DNA of 64,000 nucleotides from Bacteroides sp. CAG:530. Lineage in GTDB: Bacteria > Bacteroidota > Bacteroidia > Bacteroidales > Bacteroidaceae. How positions within the stretch are numbered: position 1 is the first letter of the stretch; every line of letters begins with the position of its first letter. The notes beneath the pieces were generated by a model, which saw nothing but the letters and a program-made list of their open reading frames with translations, was not told the origin of the DNA and did no database searches. Positions 36,480 through 46,641 of this stretch are shown piece after piece. Location of the stretch: positions 23,371 through 87,370 of the forward strand of contig FR881281.1 of assembly GCA_000434735.1 (NCBI GenBank), in the 5' to 3' direction. Made by a program: the position numbers and the translations under genes.

Positions 36480-39400
36480 ATGCATCAATACACTATAAAA
36501 TCGGCAAGCAAAAGAGGGTTCATCACCCTCCTTGCCTTGATGATGTCTGTATGTCTGTACGCTCAGCGAATAACACTGAACGGTGTTGTTATAGACGAGA
36601 CAGACCAACCGCTTATCGGTGCTACCGTACAAGTTGTGGGTACACCCGATGGTACCATTACCGATTTCGACGGTAACTTCTCTCTGAAAGTTAAGAAAGG
36701 AGCAAAGATTACTTTCTCTTACGTAGGATACTTAAGCAAAACCTTGACTTTCCAAGGACAGAACAAAGTAACCGTAAAACTGGAACCGGACAACAAGACT
36801 TTGGAAGAAGTAGTAGTTGTAGGTTACGGCGCTATGAAACGTAGCGACTTGACAGGATCTCTTTCATCAGTAGGTGGAAAAGACATCGAGGGTTATAAAA
36901 CAAGTAACTTGGCGGGAGCGTTGAGCGGCCAGGTTGCTGGTGTTCAGATTACCCAGACCGATGGTGCGCCGGGTTCTGGCTTCAACATCAACATCCGTGG
37001 TGTAGGTACCTTGACTGGTGATAATGCACCTCTTTATATAGTAGACGGTTTCCAGGTAGACGATATCAGCTATCTGTCTGACTCGGATATCGAAGACATC
37101 TCTGTATTGAAAGATGCTTCTTCGGCTGCTATCTACGGTTCTCGCGCTGCAAACGGTGTTATCTTGATCTCTACCAAGCAGGGTAAGGAAAGCAAGCCTA
37201 TCATTACTTATAAGGGCTCTGCCACTTACCGTAGCATCGCTAAGAAACTCAATTTGCTTAGCCCGTACGAATTCGTAAAACTGCAGGGTGAAATCAACGA
37301 TAAATACTTGACCTCTTACTTCCAGGAAGGAAATGACTCTGAAGGCAACCCATACCGTTATCAATCGCTCGACGACTTTATCGGTGTAGAAGGTATCGAC
37401 TGGCAAGACCAGACTTTCAATCCTACTTGGTCTACCGATCATAACGTAAGCATCATCGGTGGTACTGACAAGTCTAAATATTCAGGCTCTCTGTCGCGCT
37501 ACGTAGAAGAAGGTATCTTCAACAACAGTGGTTTCGACAAGACTACCGGAAAGCTTCGTTATACTAACAAGCTCACTAAGAAGGTATCATTGGATGTTAC
37601 ATTCAACTATGCCCAGACTAACCGTAAAGGTGTAGGTACATCGGCCGACTCTGGTCGTTTCAACATGTTGGCACAGATTATCAGTGCACGTCCTACCGCA
37701 GGTAACCGCATGACTGATGACGAATTGCTGAACGCTTTCATCGACCCAACTATGTTGGAAGACGGAAACGATAATATCGCACAGGTAAACCCTGTATTGC
37801 AGACTGAAAACGTTACTAACAAGAAACGCTCTGAATATTGGTCGGCTAACGGTGCTGTAAACTGGGAAATCAGAAAAGGATTGACTTTCCGTACTGCTGC
37901 CACTTACAACACTACCAACACCAGAACAGACATATTCTACTCTCAGAAGACAAAAGAAGCATACCGTAACGGTGGTAAGCCTTATGGTTCAAGCCAGATG
38001 CAACGCGATTCACGCTGGGTAAACAGTAACACCTTGACTTGGAAACAGAAGATTAAAAAACATCAGTACGATGTAATGTTGGGTCATGAAGTTTCACACA
38101 AGACTACAGAGTACTTATACGGTCAGGCAATGGATTTCCCATTCGATAACCTGGGCAACAATAACTTAGGTCTTGGAGCTACTCCGAGCAAAGTAAATTC
38201 TGATTATAGCGACAACTCGCTGCTTTCATTCTTTGCACGTGCCAACTACAACTACGACAACCGCTACTTGTTCACTGCAACAATGCGTGCCGATGGTTCT
38301 ACAGTATTCTCTAAGAACAATAAATGGGGATACTTCCCTTCATTCTCTGCCGCATGGCGTGTTTCTGAAGAAAAGTTCATGAAGAACTTGGATTGGATTT
38401 CTAACATGAAGTTGCGTTTAGGATGGGGTCTTGTAGGTAACGACCGTATCAAGAACTACTTGTCGCTTGATCTTTATACAGACTCTAAATACGGTGTAGG
38501 AAACCAAATAGTAACTGTATTGACTCCGAAGCAGCTGCGTAACAGTGACTTGAAGTGGGAGGCATCTTCTACTGTCAACGCAGGTATAGACTTGGGCTTC
38601 TTCGCTAACCGCTTGAGCTTGACTGCCGACTTCTTTATCAAGAACACCAAAGACTTGCTGTTAGCACAGTCGTTGGCACACGTAACAGGTTTCGATTCTC
38701 AGTGGCAAAACGTAGGTAAGATTCAGAATAGAGGTATTGAATTAAGTATCAACAGCACAAACATTCAGTCTAAGAACTTCACTTGGCAAACCAACTTCAA
38801 CATTTCGTTCATCCATAACGAATTGAAATCGTTGGCATCGGGAGTAGACGCAATGTATGCACGTTCAGGATTCGACGGCAACTTTACTTCTTACGACTAC
38901 ATCGCAAAAGTAGGCGAATCACTGGGCTTAATATACGGTTATGAATTCGACGGTATCTACCAATACTCTGATTTCAACCAGACTCCTGACGGAAAATGGA
39001 TATTGAAAGAAGGTGTAGTAAATAACGCCGGATACAAAACTAAAAATACAAACTTGGAACCGGGATGCGTGAAATACAAAGACCAGGACGGCGACGGTGA
39101 AATCACTACTAAAGACCGTACGGTAATTGGTAACACACTGCCTAAGTGGTATGGTGGTATCACCAACAATTTCAACTTCAAGGGTGTAGACTTCAGCTTC
39201 ATGTTCCAGTTTAACTACGGTAACGATTTATACAACGCAACCCGTCTGTACAGTACTCAGACTCGTTTGGGCCGTCGTAACATGATGGCGGAAGTAGCAG
39301 ACCGTTGGTCCGCCTACAAACGCATCTAACCTCGTTCCGAAGACAAACGGTTACATCACCAACGAAGTATATTCACGTTTCGTAGAAGACGGCTCATTCC

Positions 39401-39636
39401 TCCGTTTGAAGAACGTAACTTTGGGATATACCATTCCGCAGAAACTTACTAAGAAGTTCTATGTACAGAAACTCCGCGTATACGGAAGCGCACAGAACTT
39501 GTTCTGCCTGAGCAAATATAGCGGTTACGACCCAGAAGTAAGTACAGCTGCAAACAACCCGATGACACCGGGACTTGACTGGGGTGCATATCCTAAGAGC
39601 CGTATCTTCACAATAGGACTTGATTTACAATTCTAA
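36480..39636 (+). pseudogene. SusC-type TonB-dependent transporter of the heparan locus, frameshifted
   Basis: Outer-membrane importer working with the SusD below. The main frame (36480-39329, 949 codons) ends early after EVADRWSAYKRI. A second frame carries the last strands to 39636 (NVTLGYTIPQKLTKKF ... FTIGLDLQF). Dropping one C of 39313-39314 gives WSATNASNLVPKTNGYI and a 1051-residue protein, normal for SusC. Seen in order: signal peptide (LMMSVCLYAQ), carboxypeptidase-regulatory-like sandwich (~27-105), TonB box EEVVVVGYG (~109-117), plug (~118-240) and 22-stranded barrel. As read, the final strands and C-terminal signal are lost, which should block insertion. A sequencing error cannot be excluded. 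Confidence 0.85.
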
Positions 39637-39651
39637 TAAAAACGAAACAGT

Positions 39652-41370
39652 ATGAAAAGACATAAATTATATACCTTATTACTGGCAGGACTGGTTACTC
39701 TGGGTTCTACTTCGTGCAGCAACTTCTTGGAAGAAGAAGATAAAGTAGAAGTAGAAAAGAAGAACTACCTGACCAACGCCGACGAAGCACAGAACGTACT
39801 TTTAGGCGTATACCGCACTAACGTGAGAGAAGCGATGTATGGCCGCTACTTGTCTATCCACTTCAGCTTGGGTACCGATATGGAACAAGTAGAAGGTAGC
39901 AATACGGAAAACTTCCGTATTGTTCCTACCAACGCTTATCCCGCTACACAATCGGAAGTACAGCAGGCATGGCAATCGCTGTATATGGGAATTTATAACG
40001 CAAACGATTTCTTGGAACAGCTGTCACTGCACATCGACAGCTACAGCCAGTCGGATAAAAAGAAAGCATTGATCTATGCAGCCGAAGCACGTTCATTGAG
40101 AGCTCTTTACTACTTCGAGTTAGTTCGCCGTTGGAACCGTGTGCCTTTGTTCACTAATACAGAACAATCTCACCAGAAACCGGAAACATTTGTACAGGCA
40201 GAGCCGGCTGAAGTATATAAGTTCATAGAAGAAGACTTGAAATATGCTGCCGAAATATTGCCGTATGCAACAGACGACGATGTACGTAGCGACAATTCTT
40301 ACCGTTTCTCTAAGGGTGCCGCATTAGGATTGCTGGCTAAGGTATACGCTACATGGGCAGGATATCCTGTAAACGATACATCAAAATGGAAAGACGCTGC
40401 CGAAACTGCCGCACAGCTTATCAACTCTGGTAAGCATGACTTGCTGCCCGACTTCGAGACATTGTGGGAAAACACCGCCAACGGCGTATGGGATCCTACA
40501 GAAAGTCTTATCGAAATCTCATTCTACTCGCCTACAGCTGCCGGTGGCGCAAACGACCCTTGCGGATACATAGGCAAATGGAACGGTGTACCGGCTTCGC
40601 AGATCTCGGGTACACGCGGAAGCTGTAAAGGTAACGTGAAGGTAATCTATCCGTTCTCATATAAATGGCAGCAGATAGCAGAGCAGAAAGGCGACAAGCG
40701 TTGGGCTTTGTCAATCTCTAACTTCCAGTACAAACCTACCAAGACATTCTTCGGTAAAGCTGGACAGTATACTATAGGTGATGAAAAAGTAACGCTTACT
40801 GCAGAAGAAGCAAGTCTTAATCCTGATGTAGACCAGAAGAACAAGCAATACTTCACTCCTGCCAAATGGGATTTGGAGAAATATACTAACGCTGCCAACA
40901 AGCTGATAAACGACGACCGCTCTAACACTAACTGGTATGTATTGCGCTACGCCGATGTCTTACTTATCTATGCAGAAGCGCTGAACGAATGGAAGGGACA
41001 TCCTACTAACGAAGCATACGCCGCTATCAATAAGGTTCGTCGTCGTGGATTCGGTAACCCGAGCAACACATCCGTTTGCGACTTGCCTGCCGCTCTTAGC
41101 CAGGAAGCATTCCGCCAGGCAGTACGTGATGAGCGTGCATACGAATTGGCATTCGAAGGACACCGTCGTCTTGACTTGGTGCGTTGGGGTATCTATTACC
41201 AGACAATCACCAAAACTTACAAAGACCTCCTGAACTGGTGGTCGAGCGACAACGAAAACTTCAACTATGCCATTTACCAATACACCATCGAAGGCAAGCA
41301 TGAGCTGATGCCTATCCCGCAACGCGACATGGACTTGTGTCCGCAATTCAAGCAGAACCCGAAGTGGTAA
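39652..41370 (+). CDS. SusD-family glycan-binding lipoprotein of the heparan locus
   Basis: Lid protein that sits on the SusC barrel and binds incoming heparan oligosaccharides, as BT4659. The 572-residue product has the lipobox LGSTSC (Cys about 23), the SusD N-terminal pattern (NFLEEEDKVEVEKKNYLTNA), helical TPR-like repeats (AEARSLRALYYFELVRRW) and the typical C-terminus (LRYADVLLIYAEALNEW, FEGHRRLDLVRW, LMPIPQRDMDL). 15 bp after the SusC stop. Intact, unlike its partner. Confidence 0.93.
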   Translation: MKRHKLYTLLLAGLVTLGSTSCSNFLEEEDKVEVEKKNYLTNADEAQNVLLGVYRTNVREAMYGRYLSIHFSLGTDMEQVEGSNTENFRIVPTNAYPATQSEVQQAWQSLYMGIYNANDFLEQLSLHIDSYSQSDKKKALIYAAEARSLRALYYFELVRRWNRVPLFTNTEQSHQKPETFVQAEPAEVYKFIEEDLKYAAEILPYATDDDVRSDNSYRFSKGAALGLLAKVYATWAGYPVNDTSKWKDAAETAAQLINSGKHDLLPDFETLWENTANGVWDPTESLIEISFYSPTAAGGANDPCGYIGKWNGVPASQISGTRGSCKGNVKVIYPFSYKWQQIAEQKGDKRWALSISNFQYKPTKTFFGKAGQYTIGDEKVTLTAEEASLNPDVDQKNKQYFTPAKWDLEKYTNAANKLINDDRSNTNWYVLRYADVLLIYAEALNEWKGHPTNEAYAAINKVRRRGFGNPSNTSVCDLPAALSQEAFRQAVRDERAYELAFEGHRRLDLVRWGIYYQTITKTYKDLLNWWSSDNENFNYAIYQYTIEGKHELMPIPQRDMDLCPQFKQNPKW

Positions 41371-41408
41371 CTATTGGAAAATAATTGAAAATATAACTTC
41401 AAGCACAG

Positions 41409-41450
41409 AGGCGCAAAGGAGCAATAAAAAAACAATGTTTCTTTGCGCCT
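41409..41450 (+). other. Hairpin after the SusD gene
   Basis: Perfect 10-bp GC-rich inverted repeat (41409-41418, 41441-41450) with a 22-nt A-rich loop and a short T-rich tail. It could attenuate transcription between the surface genes and the enzyme genes. Confidence 0.5.
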
Positions 41451-41463
41451 TATGCTTTATTAA

Positions 41464-41552
41464 AGGCCGATTAAGACAATTATTATAGTCTATTCAACAA
41501 AAGTTGTATAACAAAAATGCGCTTTGAAAGGCTTTAGCACAATAATCGGCCT
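41464..41552 (+). promoter_or_regulatory. Spaced inverted repeat upstream of the GH88 promoter
   Basis: AGGCCGATTA (41464-41473) and its perfect reverse complement (41543-41552) flank 69 bp. The right arm ends 19 bp before the -7 box, about where a -33 box or activator site would be. Possible operator; chance cannot be excluded. Confidence 0.3.
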
Positions 41553-41571
41553 CTCTGACATAACAGTAAAC

Positions 41572-41579
41572 TAATTTTG
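41572..41579 (+). promoter_or_regulatory. Bacteroides-type -7 element for the second half of the PUL
   Basis: TAATTTTG matches TAnnTTTG, 38 bp before the GH88 ATG. It suggests the enzyme genes from GH88 onwards form their own transcript. Confidence 0.5.
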
Positions 41580-41617
41580 TAACCAAGAAAACAAACCCAT
41601 AAAAACAATACTTTATA

Positions 41618-42940
41618 ATGAAAAAACTGATTGCATTTGCTGCGGCAGCCATTGCTCTTGCCTCATGCCAGACTCAACCAAAAGAAGATTACAGCTGGAT
41701 TAAAAACGGACTTGATGTAGCACAACAGCAACTGATGCTTGCTGCTCACGAAGCTGAAGGAACAGGTAAATTGCCTCGTACTACTTATCAGAGTTACGAC
41801 ATGAACTTCCTCTGCGAACAGTTGGAAAGAGATTCTGCAACATTTAAAGACTCATTGCGTCAGTCTGCTCCTGCCGAAAAAGTAGGAAAGATGAAACTCT
41901 GCACAGTGAAAGACTGGACAAGCGGATTCTTCCCAGGTTCTTTATGGTATGCATACGAATTGACAGGAAATGACTCGTTGAAAACAGAGGCTATAGAATA
42001 TACTAACTTGCTGAACCCAGTACGCTATTATAGAGGTACTCACGACTTGGGCTTCATGATTAACTGCAGCTATGGTAACGCACTTCGTCTTACCAAGAAC
42101 GATACAATTGCTGCAGTAATGCACGAAACCGCCGATAACCTCTGCAGCCGATTCAACGAAGGTATCGGTTGTATCCGTTCATGGGACTTCGGTACATGGA
42201 ATTTCCCGGTTATCATCGACAACATGATGAACCTCGACTTGCTCTTCACTGTAAGCAAACTTACAAACGACGATAAATATAAAAACGTTGCTATCACCCA
42301 CGCTAACACTACCATGAAAAATCACTTCCGTCCGGACTACACTTCATGGCACGTAGTAAGCTATAACAATGACGGTACAGTAGAACGCAAACAGACTTTC
42401 CAAGGAAAGAACGACGACTCTGCATGGAGCCGCGGCCAGGGATGGGGCGTATACGGATATACAGCTTGCTTCCGTGAAACAAACGATTCTACTTACTTGA
42501 AATTCGCATGCAATATTGCAGATATGATTATGAGCCGTGTTAAGACAGACGACGCTATTCCTTACTGGGATTATATGGCTCCTGTAACTCCTGAAACTCC
42601 GCGCGACGCATCGGCTGCAGCTGTTACAGCTTCTGCCATGTTAGAACTTAGCACATTCGTTGCCGACGGACAGAAATACTTTGACTACGCAGAAAAGATT
42701 CTGAAGAGTTTGTCGAGCGACGCTTATTTGGCTAAGCCAGGCACAAACGGCGGCTTCATCTTGATGCACTCTACAGGTTCTTTGCCTAACGGAAGTGAAA
42801 TCGATGTTCCTTTGAACTATGCTGACTACTACTACTTGGAAGCTCTGAAGAGATACATGGATTTAAAGCACATTTCATACAAAATACATGGATTTGAAGC
42901 ACATTTCATACAAAGACCTTTAATAATAAGTAATTCATGA
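41618..42940 (+). CDS. GH88 unsaturated glucuronyl hydrolase, with altered C-terminus
   Basis: Removes the 4,5-unsaturated uronic acid left by the lyases from heparan disaccharides. Signal MKKLIAFAAAAIALASC marks a lipoprotein (Cys17). The (alpha/alpha)6-barrel shows VKDWTSGFFPGSLWYAY, HDLGFMINCSYGNA (catalytic Asp), SWDFGTWNFPVIIDNMMNL (second Asp region) and DDSAWSRGQGWGVYGY. The last 18 or so residues (KIHGFEAHFIQRPLIISNS) come from a frame changed by a 31-bp tandem duplication. With one copy the protein would end ...HISYKDL at 42921-42923 with 424 residues instead of 440. The catalytic core is intact. The new stop overlaps the next ATG by 4 bp. Confidence 0.92.
   Translation: MKKLIAFAAAAIALASCQTQPKEDYSWIKNGLDVAQQQLMLAAHEAEGTGKLPRTTYQSYDMNFLCEQLERDSATFKDSLRQSAPAEKVGKMKLCTVKDWTSGFFPGSLWYAYELTGNDSLKTEAIEYTNLLNPVRYYRGTHDLGFMINCSYGNALRLTKNDTIAAVMHETADNLCSRFNEGIGCIRSWDFGTWNFPVIIDNMMNLDLLFTVSKLTNDDKYKNVAITHANTTMKNHFRPDYTSWHVVSYNNDGTVERKQTFQGKNDDSAWSRGQGWGVYGYTACFRETNDSTYLKFACNIADMIMSRVKTDDAIPYWDYMAPVTPETPRDASAAAVTASAMLELSTFVADGQKYFDYAEKILKSLSSDAYLAKPGTNGGFILMHSTGSLPNGSEIDVPLNYADYYYLEALKRYMDLKHISYKIHGFEAHFIQRPLIISNS
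42854..42915 (+). repeat. 31-bp tandem duplication at the 3' end of GH88
   Basis: Copies 42854-42884 and 42885-42915 are head to tail with two mismatches. The unit length is not a multiple of three, so it shifts the frame and moves the stop from 42923 to 42940. Confidence 0.92.
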
Positions 42941-44934
42941 AATTAAAACATATAGCATTAAGCATAGTAGCTTGTATCGGTATGGCACAAGCTACTGCAC
43001 AAGAGCTTAAAACGGAAGTTTTCTCTTTGCTGAACCTTAATTATCCAGGTTTGGAGAAAGTTAAGTCTTTGCACGAATCAGGAAAAGACAAAGATGCTGC
43101 ACAGGCATTGCTCGATTATTACCGCGCACGTACCAACATCAAGACTCCTGATATTAACCTGAATAAGATTACTATCGGTAAGGAAGAACAGAAGTGGGCC
43201 GACGACGCTATGGAGCATACATTCTTCGTACATAAAGGCTACCAGCCATCGTTCAACTACGGAAAGGACATCAACTGGAAATACTGGCCTGTACAAGATA
43301 ACGAATTGCGTTGGCAGCTTCACCGTCACAAATGGTTTACTCCGATGGGTAAAGCATATCGCGTGTCGGGCGACGAGAAGTATGCTAAAGAATGGGCCGC
43401 TCAATATATCGACTGGATTAAGAAAAACCCGTTGGTATCTATCGACAAGAAAGAATATGAACTGACAAGCAACGAAACCCTGAAAGGCGATGTAGAAAAC
43501 ATGCGTTTCGCTTGGCGTCCGCTGGAAGTTAGTAACCGCCTGCAAGACCAGACTACACAGTTCCAGTTGTTCTTGCCGTCTCCTTCGTTCACTCCGGAAT
43601 TCCTTACCGAGTTCCTTGTAAACTACTACAAGCACGCTGTTCATATCCTGAACAACTACTCAGACCAAGGAAACCACTTGCTGTTCGAAGCACAGCGTAT
43701 CATCTACGCCGGAACATTCTTCCCAGAATTCAAGGACGCTTCTGCATGGAGACAGAGCGGTATCGGTATCTTGAACCGCGAAATCAAAGTTCAGGTTTAC
43801 GATGACGGTGGACAGTTCGAGCTCGACCCGCACTATCACTTGGCATCAATCAACATTTTCTGCAAGGCTTTGTACATAGCAGATATGAACGGATTCCGCA
43901 ATGATTTCCCGCAGAGCTACATGGATACAGTAGAAAACATGATTATGTTCTACCTGAACATCTGTTTCCCCGACTATACCAATCCTTGCTTCAGCGACGC
44001 TAAGCTGACAACAAAGAGAGAAATGGTCAAGAACTACAAAGAATGGAGCAAATTGTTCCCAAAGAATAAGGCTATCTTATACTTCGCAAGCGAAGGCAAA
44101 AAAGGAGAACTTCCTGCATACTTGTCTAAAGGTTTCTTGAAATCAGGTTTCTTTGTATTCAGAAACTCTTGGGGTGAAGACGCAACTCAGATGGTAGTTA
44201 AGGCTGGTCCGAAAGCATTCTGGCACTGTCAGCCCGATAACGGTACATTCGAGATGTGGTTCAACGGAAAGAATCTGTTCCCCGACTCTGGTTCTTATGT
44301 ATACGCCGGAAGCAAGGAAGTAAACGAAGAACGTAATTGGTTCCGCCAAACTGCGGTTCACAACACACTTACTCTGAACAACAAGAATCTTGACCAGACA
44401 AATTCTAAGACTCTGTTGTGGCAGCCCGAAGGCGATATTCAGACACTTGTTACTGAAAACCCGAGCTACAAGAACCTTACTCACCGTCGTAGCATCTTCT
44501 TTGTAAACAACACATATTTCGTGATTGTAGACGAAGCTATCGGTGCAGCAAAAGGCTTTGTAAACTTGCACTACCAAATGCCGAAAGGTAAGATTGCCAA
44601 TAGTCGTGAAGACATGACTTTCATTACCGAGTTTGAAAGCGGAAGCAACATGAAGTTGCAGTGCTTCGGTCCTGACGGCATGAGCATGAAGAAAGAAGAA
44701 GGTTGGGCATCTACAGCTTACCGCAAGAAATTCAAACGTATGAATGTTTCATTCAACGTTAAGAAAGAAAACGATGCGGTACGTTACATCACCATCATCT
44801 ATCCGATGAAAGACAGCGCAGATGCGCCTGCTATGTCGGCTAAGTTCAAGACTAAGAAATTCGACGGTAAGAACTTGGAAGTTGAAGTAAAAGTAGGTGG
44901 CAAGAAACAATCTTTGAAATATACCTTGCAATAA
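42937..44934 (+). CDS. PL12 heparan lyase (heparinase III type), periplasmic
   Basis: Cleaves low-sulfated heparan regions by beta-elimination in the periplasm, as BT4657. The 665-residue protein has a cleavable signal (IALSIVACIGMAQATAQ) with no lipobox. The toroid domain (~30-370) holds Asn246 (GNHLLFEAQ) and Tyr300 (LDPHYHLAS), which fall where the active-site Asn and Tyr of heparinase III are known. The beta-sandwich (~390-665) has WHCQPDNGTFEMWFNG (His430). Its ATG overlaps the GH88 stop by 4 bp because of the duplication there; before it the gap would have been 13 bp. A weak hairpin (44948-44982) follows. Confidence 0.93.
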   Translation: MKLKHIALSIVACIGMAQATAQELKTEVFSLLNLNYPGLEKVKSLHESGKDKDAAQALLDYYRARTNIKTPDINLNKITIGKEEQKWADDAMEHTFFVHKGYQPSFNYGKDINWKYWPVQDNELRWQLHRHKWFTPMGKAYRVSGDEKYAKEWAAQYIDWIKKNPLVSIDKKEYELTSNETLKGDVENMRFAWRPLEVSNRLQDQTTQFQLFLPSPSFTPEFLTEFLVNYYKHAVHILNNYSDQGNHLLFEAQRIIYAGTFFPEFKDASAWRQSGIGILNREIKVQVYDDGGQFELDPHYHLASINIFCKALYIADMNGFRNDFPQSYMDTVENMIMFYLNICFPDYTNPCFSDAKLTTKREMVKNYKEWSKLFPKNKAILYFASEGKKGELPAYLSKGFLKSGFFVFRNSWGEDATQMVVKAGPKAFWHCQPDNGTFEMWFNGKNLFPDSGSYVYAGSKEVNEERNWFRQTAVHNTLTLNNKNLDQTNSKTLLWQPEGDIQTLVTENPSYKNLTHRRSIFFVNNTYFVIVDEAIGAAKGFVNLHYQMPKGKIANSREDMTFITEFESGSNMKLQCFGPDGMSMKKEEGWASTAYRKKFKRMNVSFNVKKENDAVRYITIIYPMKDSADAPAMSAKFKTKKFDGKNLEVEVKVGGKKQSLKYTLQ

Positions 44935-45010
44935 ACCATTTATTGTTGTCGGGGATGGGATGAACATAATCCCTACTCCGACCTCAATAAAACCATTATA
45001 ACTCTATATC

Positions 45011-46615
45011 ATGAAAACAGTATCTCAAGCAGCATTGTGCCTTCCTTTAGTGGCACTGAATTTAACAAGCTGCGCAACCCAAAAAAAAGAAGAGCCGAAA
45101 CAGCCGAACATTATTTTTATAATGACCGACGACCATACCACTCAGGCTATGTCTTGCTACGGAGGAAATCTTATCCAGACTCCAAACATGGACCGCATCG
45201 CCAATGAAGGTATCCGTTTCGACAACTGCTATGCAGTAAACGCCCTTTCAGGTCCGTCAAGAGCCTGCGTACTGACAGGTAAATTCAGCCACATGAATGG
45301 CTTTACAGACAACGCTTGTAAATTCAACGGCGATCAGCAGACATTCCCGAAACTATTGCAGAAAGCAGGATACGAAACTTCTATCATCGGAAAATGGCAT
45401 CTTATCTCTGAACCACAAGGATTCGACTACTGGAGTGTCTTAAGCGGACAAGAAGAACAAGGTGACTACTACGATCCTGACTTCTGGGAAAACGGTAAAC
45501 ACATAACAGAAAAAGGTTATGTAACCGATATTATCACAGACAAGGCGATAAAATGGATGGAAGGACGCGACAAGAGCAAACCGTTCTGCATGATGTTCCA
45601 CGAAAAAGCGCCTCATCGCGACTGGATGCCGGCTCCACGTCATTTAGGTATATTCAACGACGTTACTTTCCCCGAACCAGAGAATCTGTTCGATGACTAC
45701 AAGGGAAGACAAGCTGCAGCCGAACAAGACATGTCGATTGCCAAGACTCTGAGAGAAGACTGGGACTTGAAACTTCTTACTCACGACGAAATAGTAAACG
45801 GAAAGTCAAGACTGCGCGATGTCTATATGCGTATGCCGGAAGATGTTCAGCACAAATGGGATTCTGTTTATGCACCACGTATCGCAGAATATCGCAAAGG
45901 CAACTTGAAAGGCAAAGAATTGATAAGCTGGAAATATCAGCAATACATGCGCGATTATCTGGCAACCGTTCTTTCTGTAGACGAAAACATCGGACGATTG
46001 CTTGATTATCTGAGCGAAACAAATCAGTTGGACAACACTATCATAGTTTATACTTCCGACCAAGGCTTCTTCTTGGGAGAACACGGATGGTTCGACAAGC
46101 GATTCATGTACGAAGAATGCCAGCGTATGCCGCTTATCATACGTTACCCCAAAGCTATTAAGGCAGGTTCTGTAAGCTCGGCTATCAGTATGAACGTTGA
46201 CTTCGCTCCTACATTCCTCGACTTTGCAGGTGTTGATATACCGGAAGATATTCAGGGTAAATCATTGAAGCCTATCCTCGAAAACGAAGGAAAGACTCCT
46301 GCCGATTGGCGCAAGGCTGCCTACTATCATTATTATGAATATCCGGCAGAACACTCAGTTAAACGTCACTACGGAATACGCACACAAGACTTTAAGTTGA
46401 TTCATTTCTATAATGACATCGATGTTTGGGAAATGTACGACATGAAGAAAGATCCGCATGAGATGAACAACATCTTTGGCAACCCTGACTATGCCGACAA
46501 GCAGCAAGAACTGATGCAGCTGTTGAAAGAGACTCAGGAACAATATAAAGATACCGACCCCGACGAAAAAGAAAAAGTACTTTTCAAGGGCGACCGTAGA
46601 TATATGAAACGATAA
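45011..46615 (+). CDS. Serine-type sulfatase, probable heparan N-acetylglucosamine-6-O-sulfatase
   Basis: Hydrolyses sulfate esters, most likely the 6-O-sulfate of glucosamine, as the syntenic BT4656 (sulfatase S1 family) does. The 534-residue lipoprotein (lipobox LNLTSC, Cys21) has the metal ligands IIFIMTDDHT (Asp40, Asp41) and the maturation signature S80-G-P-S-R84 followed by ACVLTGK. Ser80 would become formylglycine through an anaerobic sulfatase-maturating enzyme, which is not encoded in this window. GKWHL and TSDQGFFLGEHGWFDKR complete the active site. The regiospecificity is by synteny only. Confidence 0.9.
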   Translation: MKTVSQAALCLPLVALNLTSCATQKKEEPKQPNIIFIMTDDHTTQAMSCYGGNLIQTPNMDRIANEGIRFDNCYAVNALSGPSRACVLTGKFSHMNGFTDNACKFNGDQQTFPKLLQKAGYETSIIGKWHLISEPQGFDYWSVLSGQEEQGDYYDPDFWENGKHITEKGYVTDIITDKAIKWMEGRDKSKPFCMMFHEKAPHRDWMPAPRHLGIFNDVTFPEPENLFDDYKGRQAAAEQDMSIAKTLREDWDLKLLTHDEIVNGKSRLRDVYMRMPEDVQHKWDSVYAPRIAEYRKGNLKGKELISWKYQQYMRDYLATVLSVDENIGRLLDYLSETNQLDNTIIVYTSDQGFFLGEHGWFDKRFMYEECQRMPLIIRYPKAIKAGSVSSAISMNVDFAPTFLDFAGVDIPEDIQGKSLKPILENEGKTPADWRKAAYYHYYEYPAEHSVKRHYGIRTQDFKLIHFYNDIDVWEMYDMKKDPHEMNNIFGNPDYADKQQELMQLLKETQEQYKDTDPDEKEKVLFKGDRRYMKR

Positions 46616-46641
46616 TTCACTTTTATATAATTTATAATACT

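Noticed and set aside
36480..39636. Programmed ribosomal frameshift in SusC
   Set aside because: No slippery heptamer or following hairpin is evident at the shift, and SusC proteins are not known to use one; a 1-bp insertion or sequence error is simpler.
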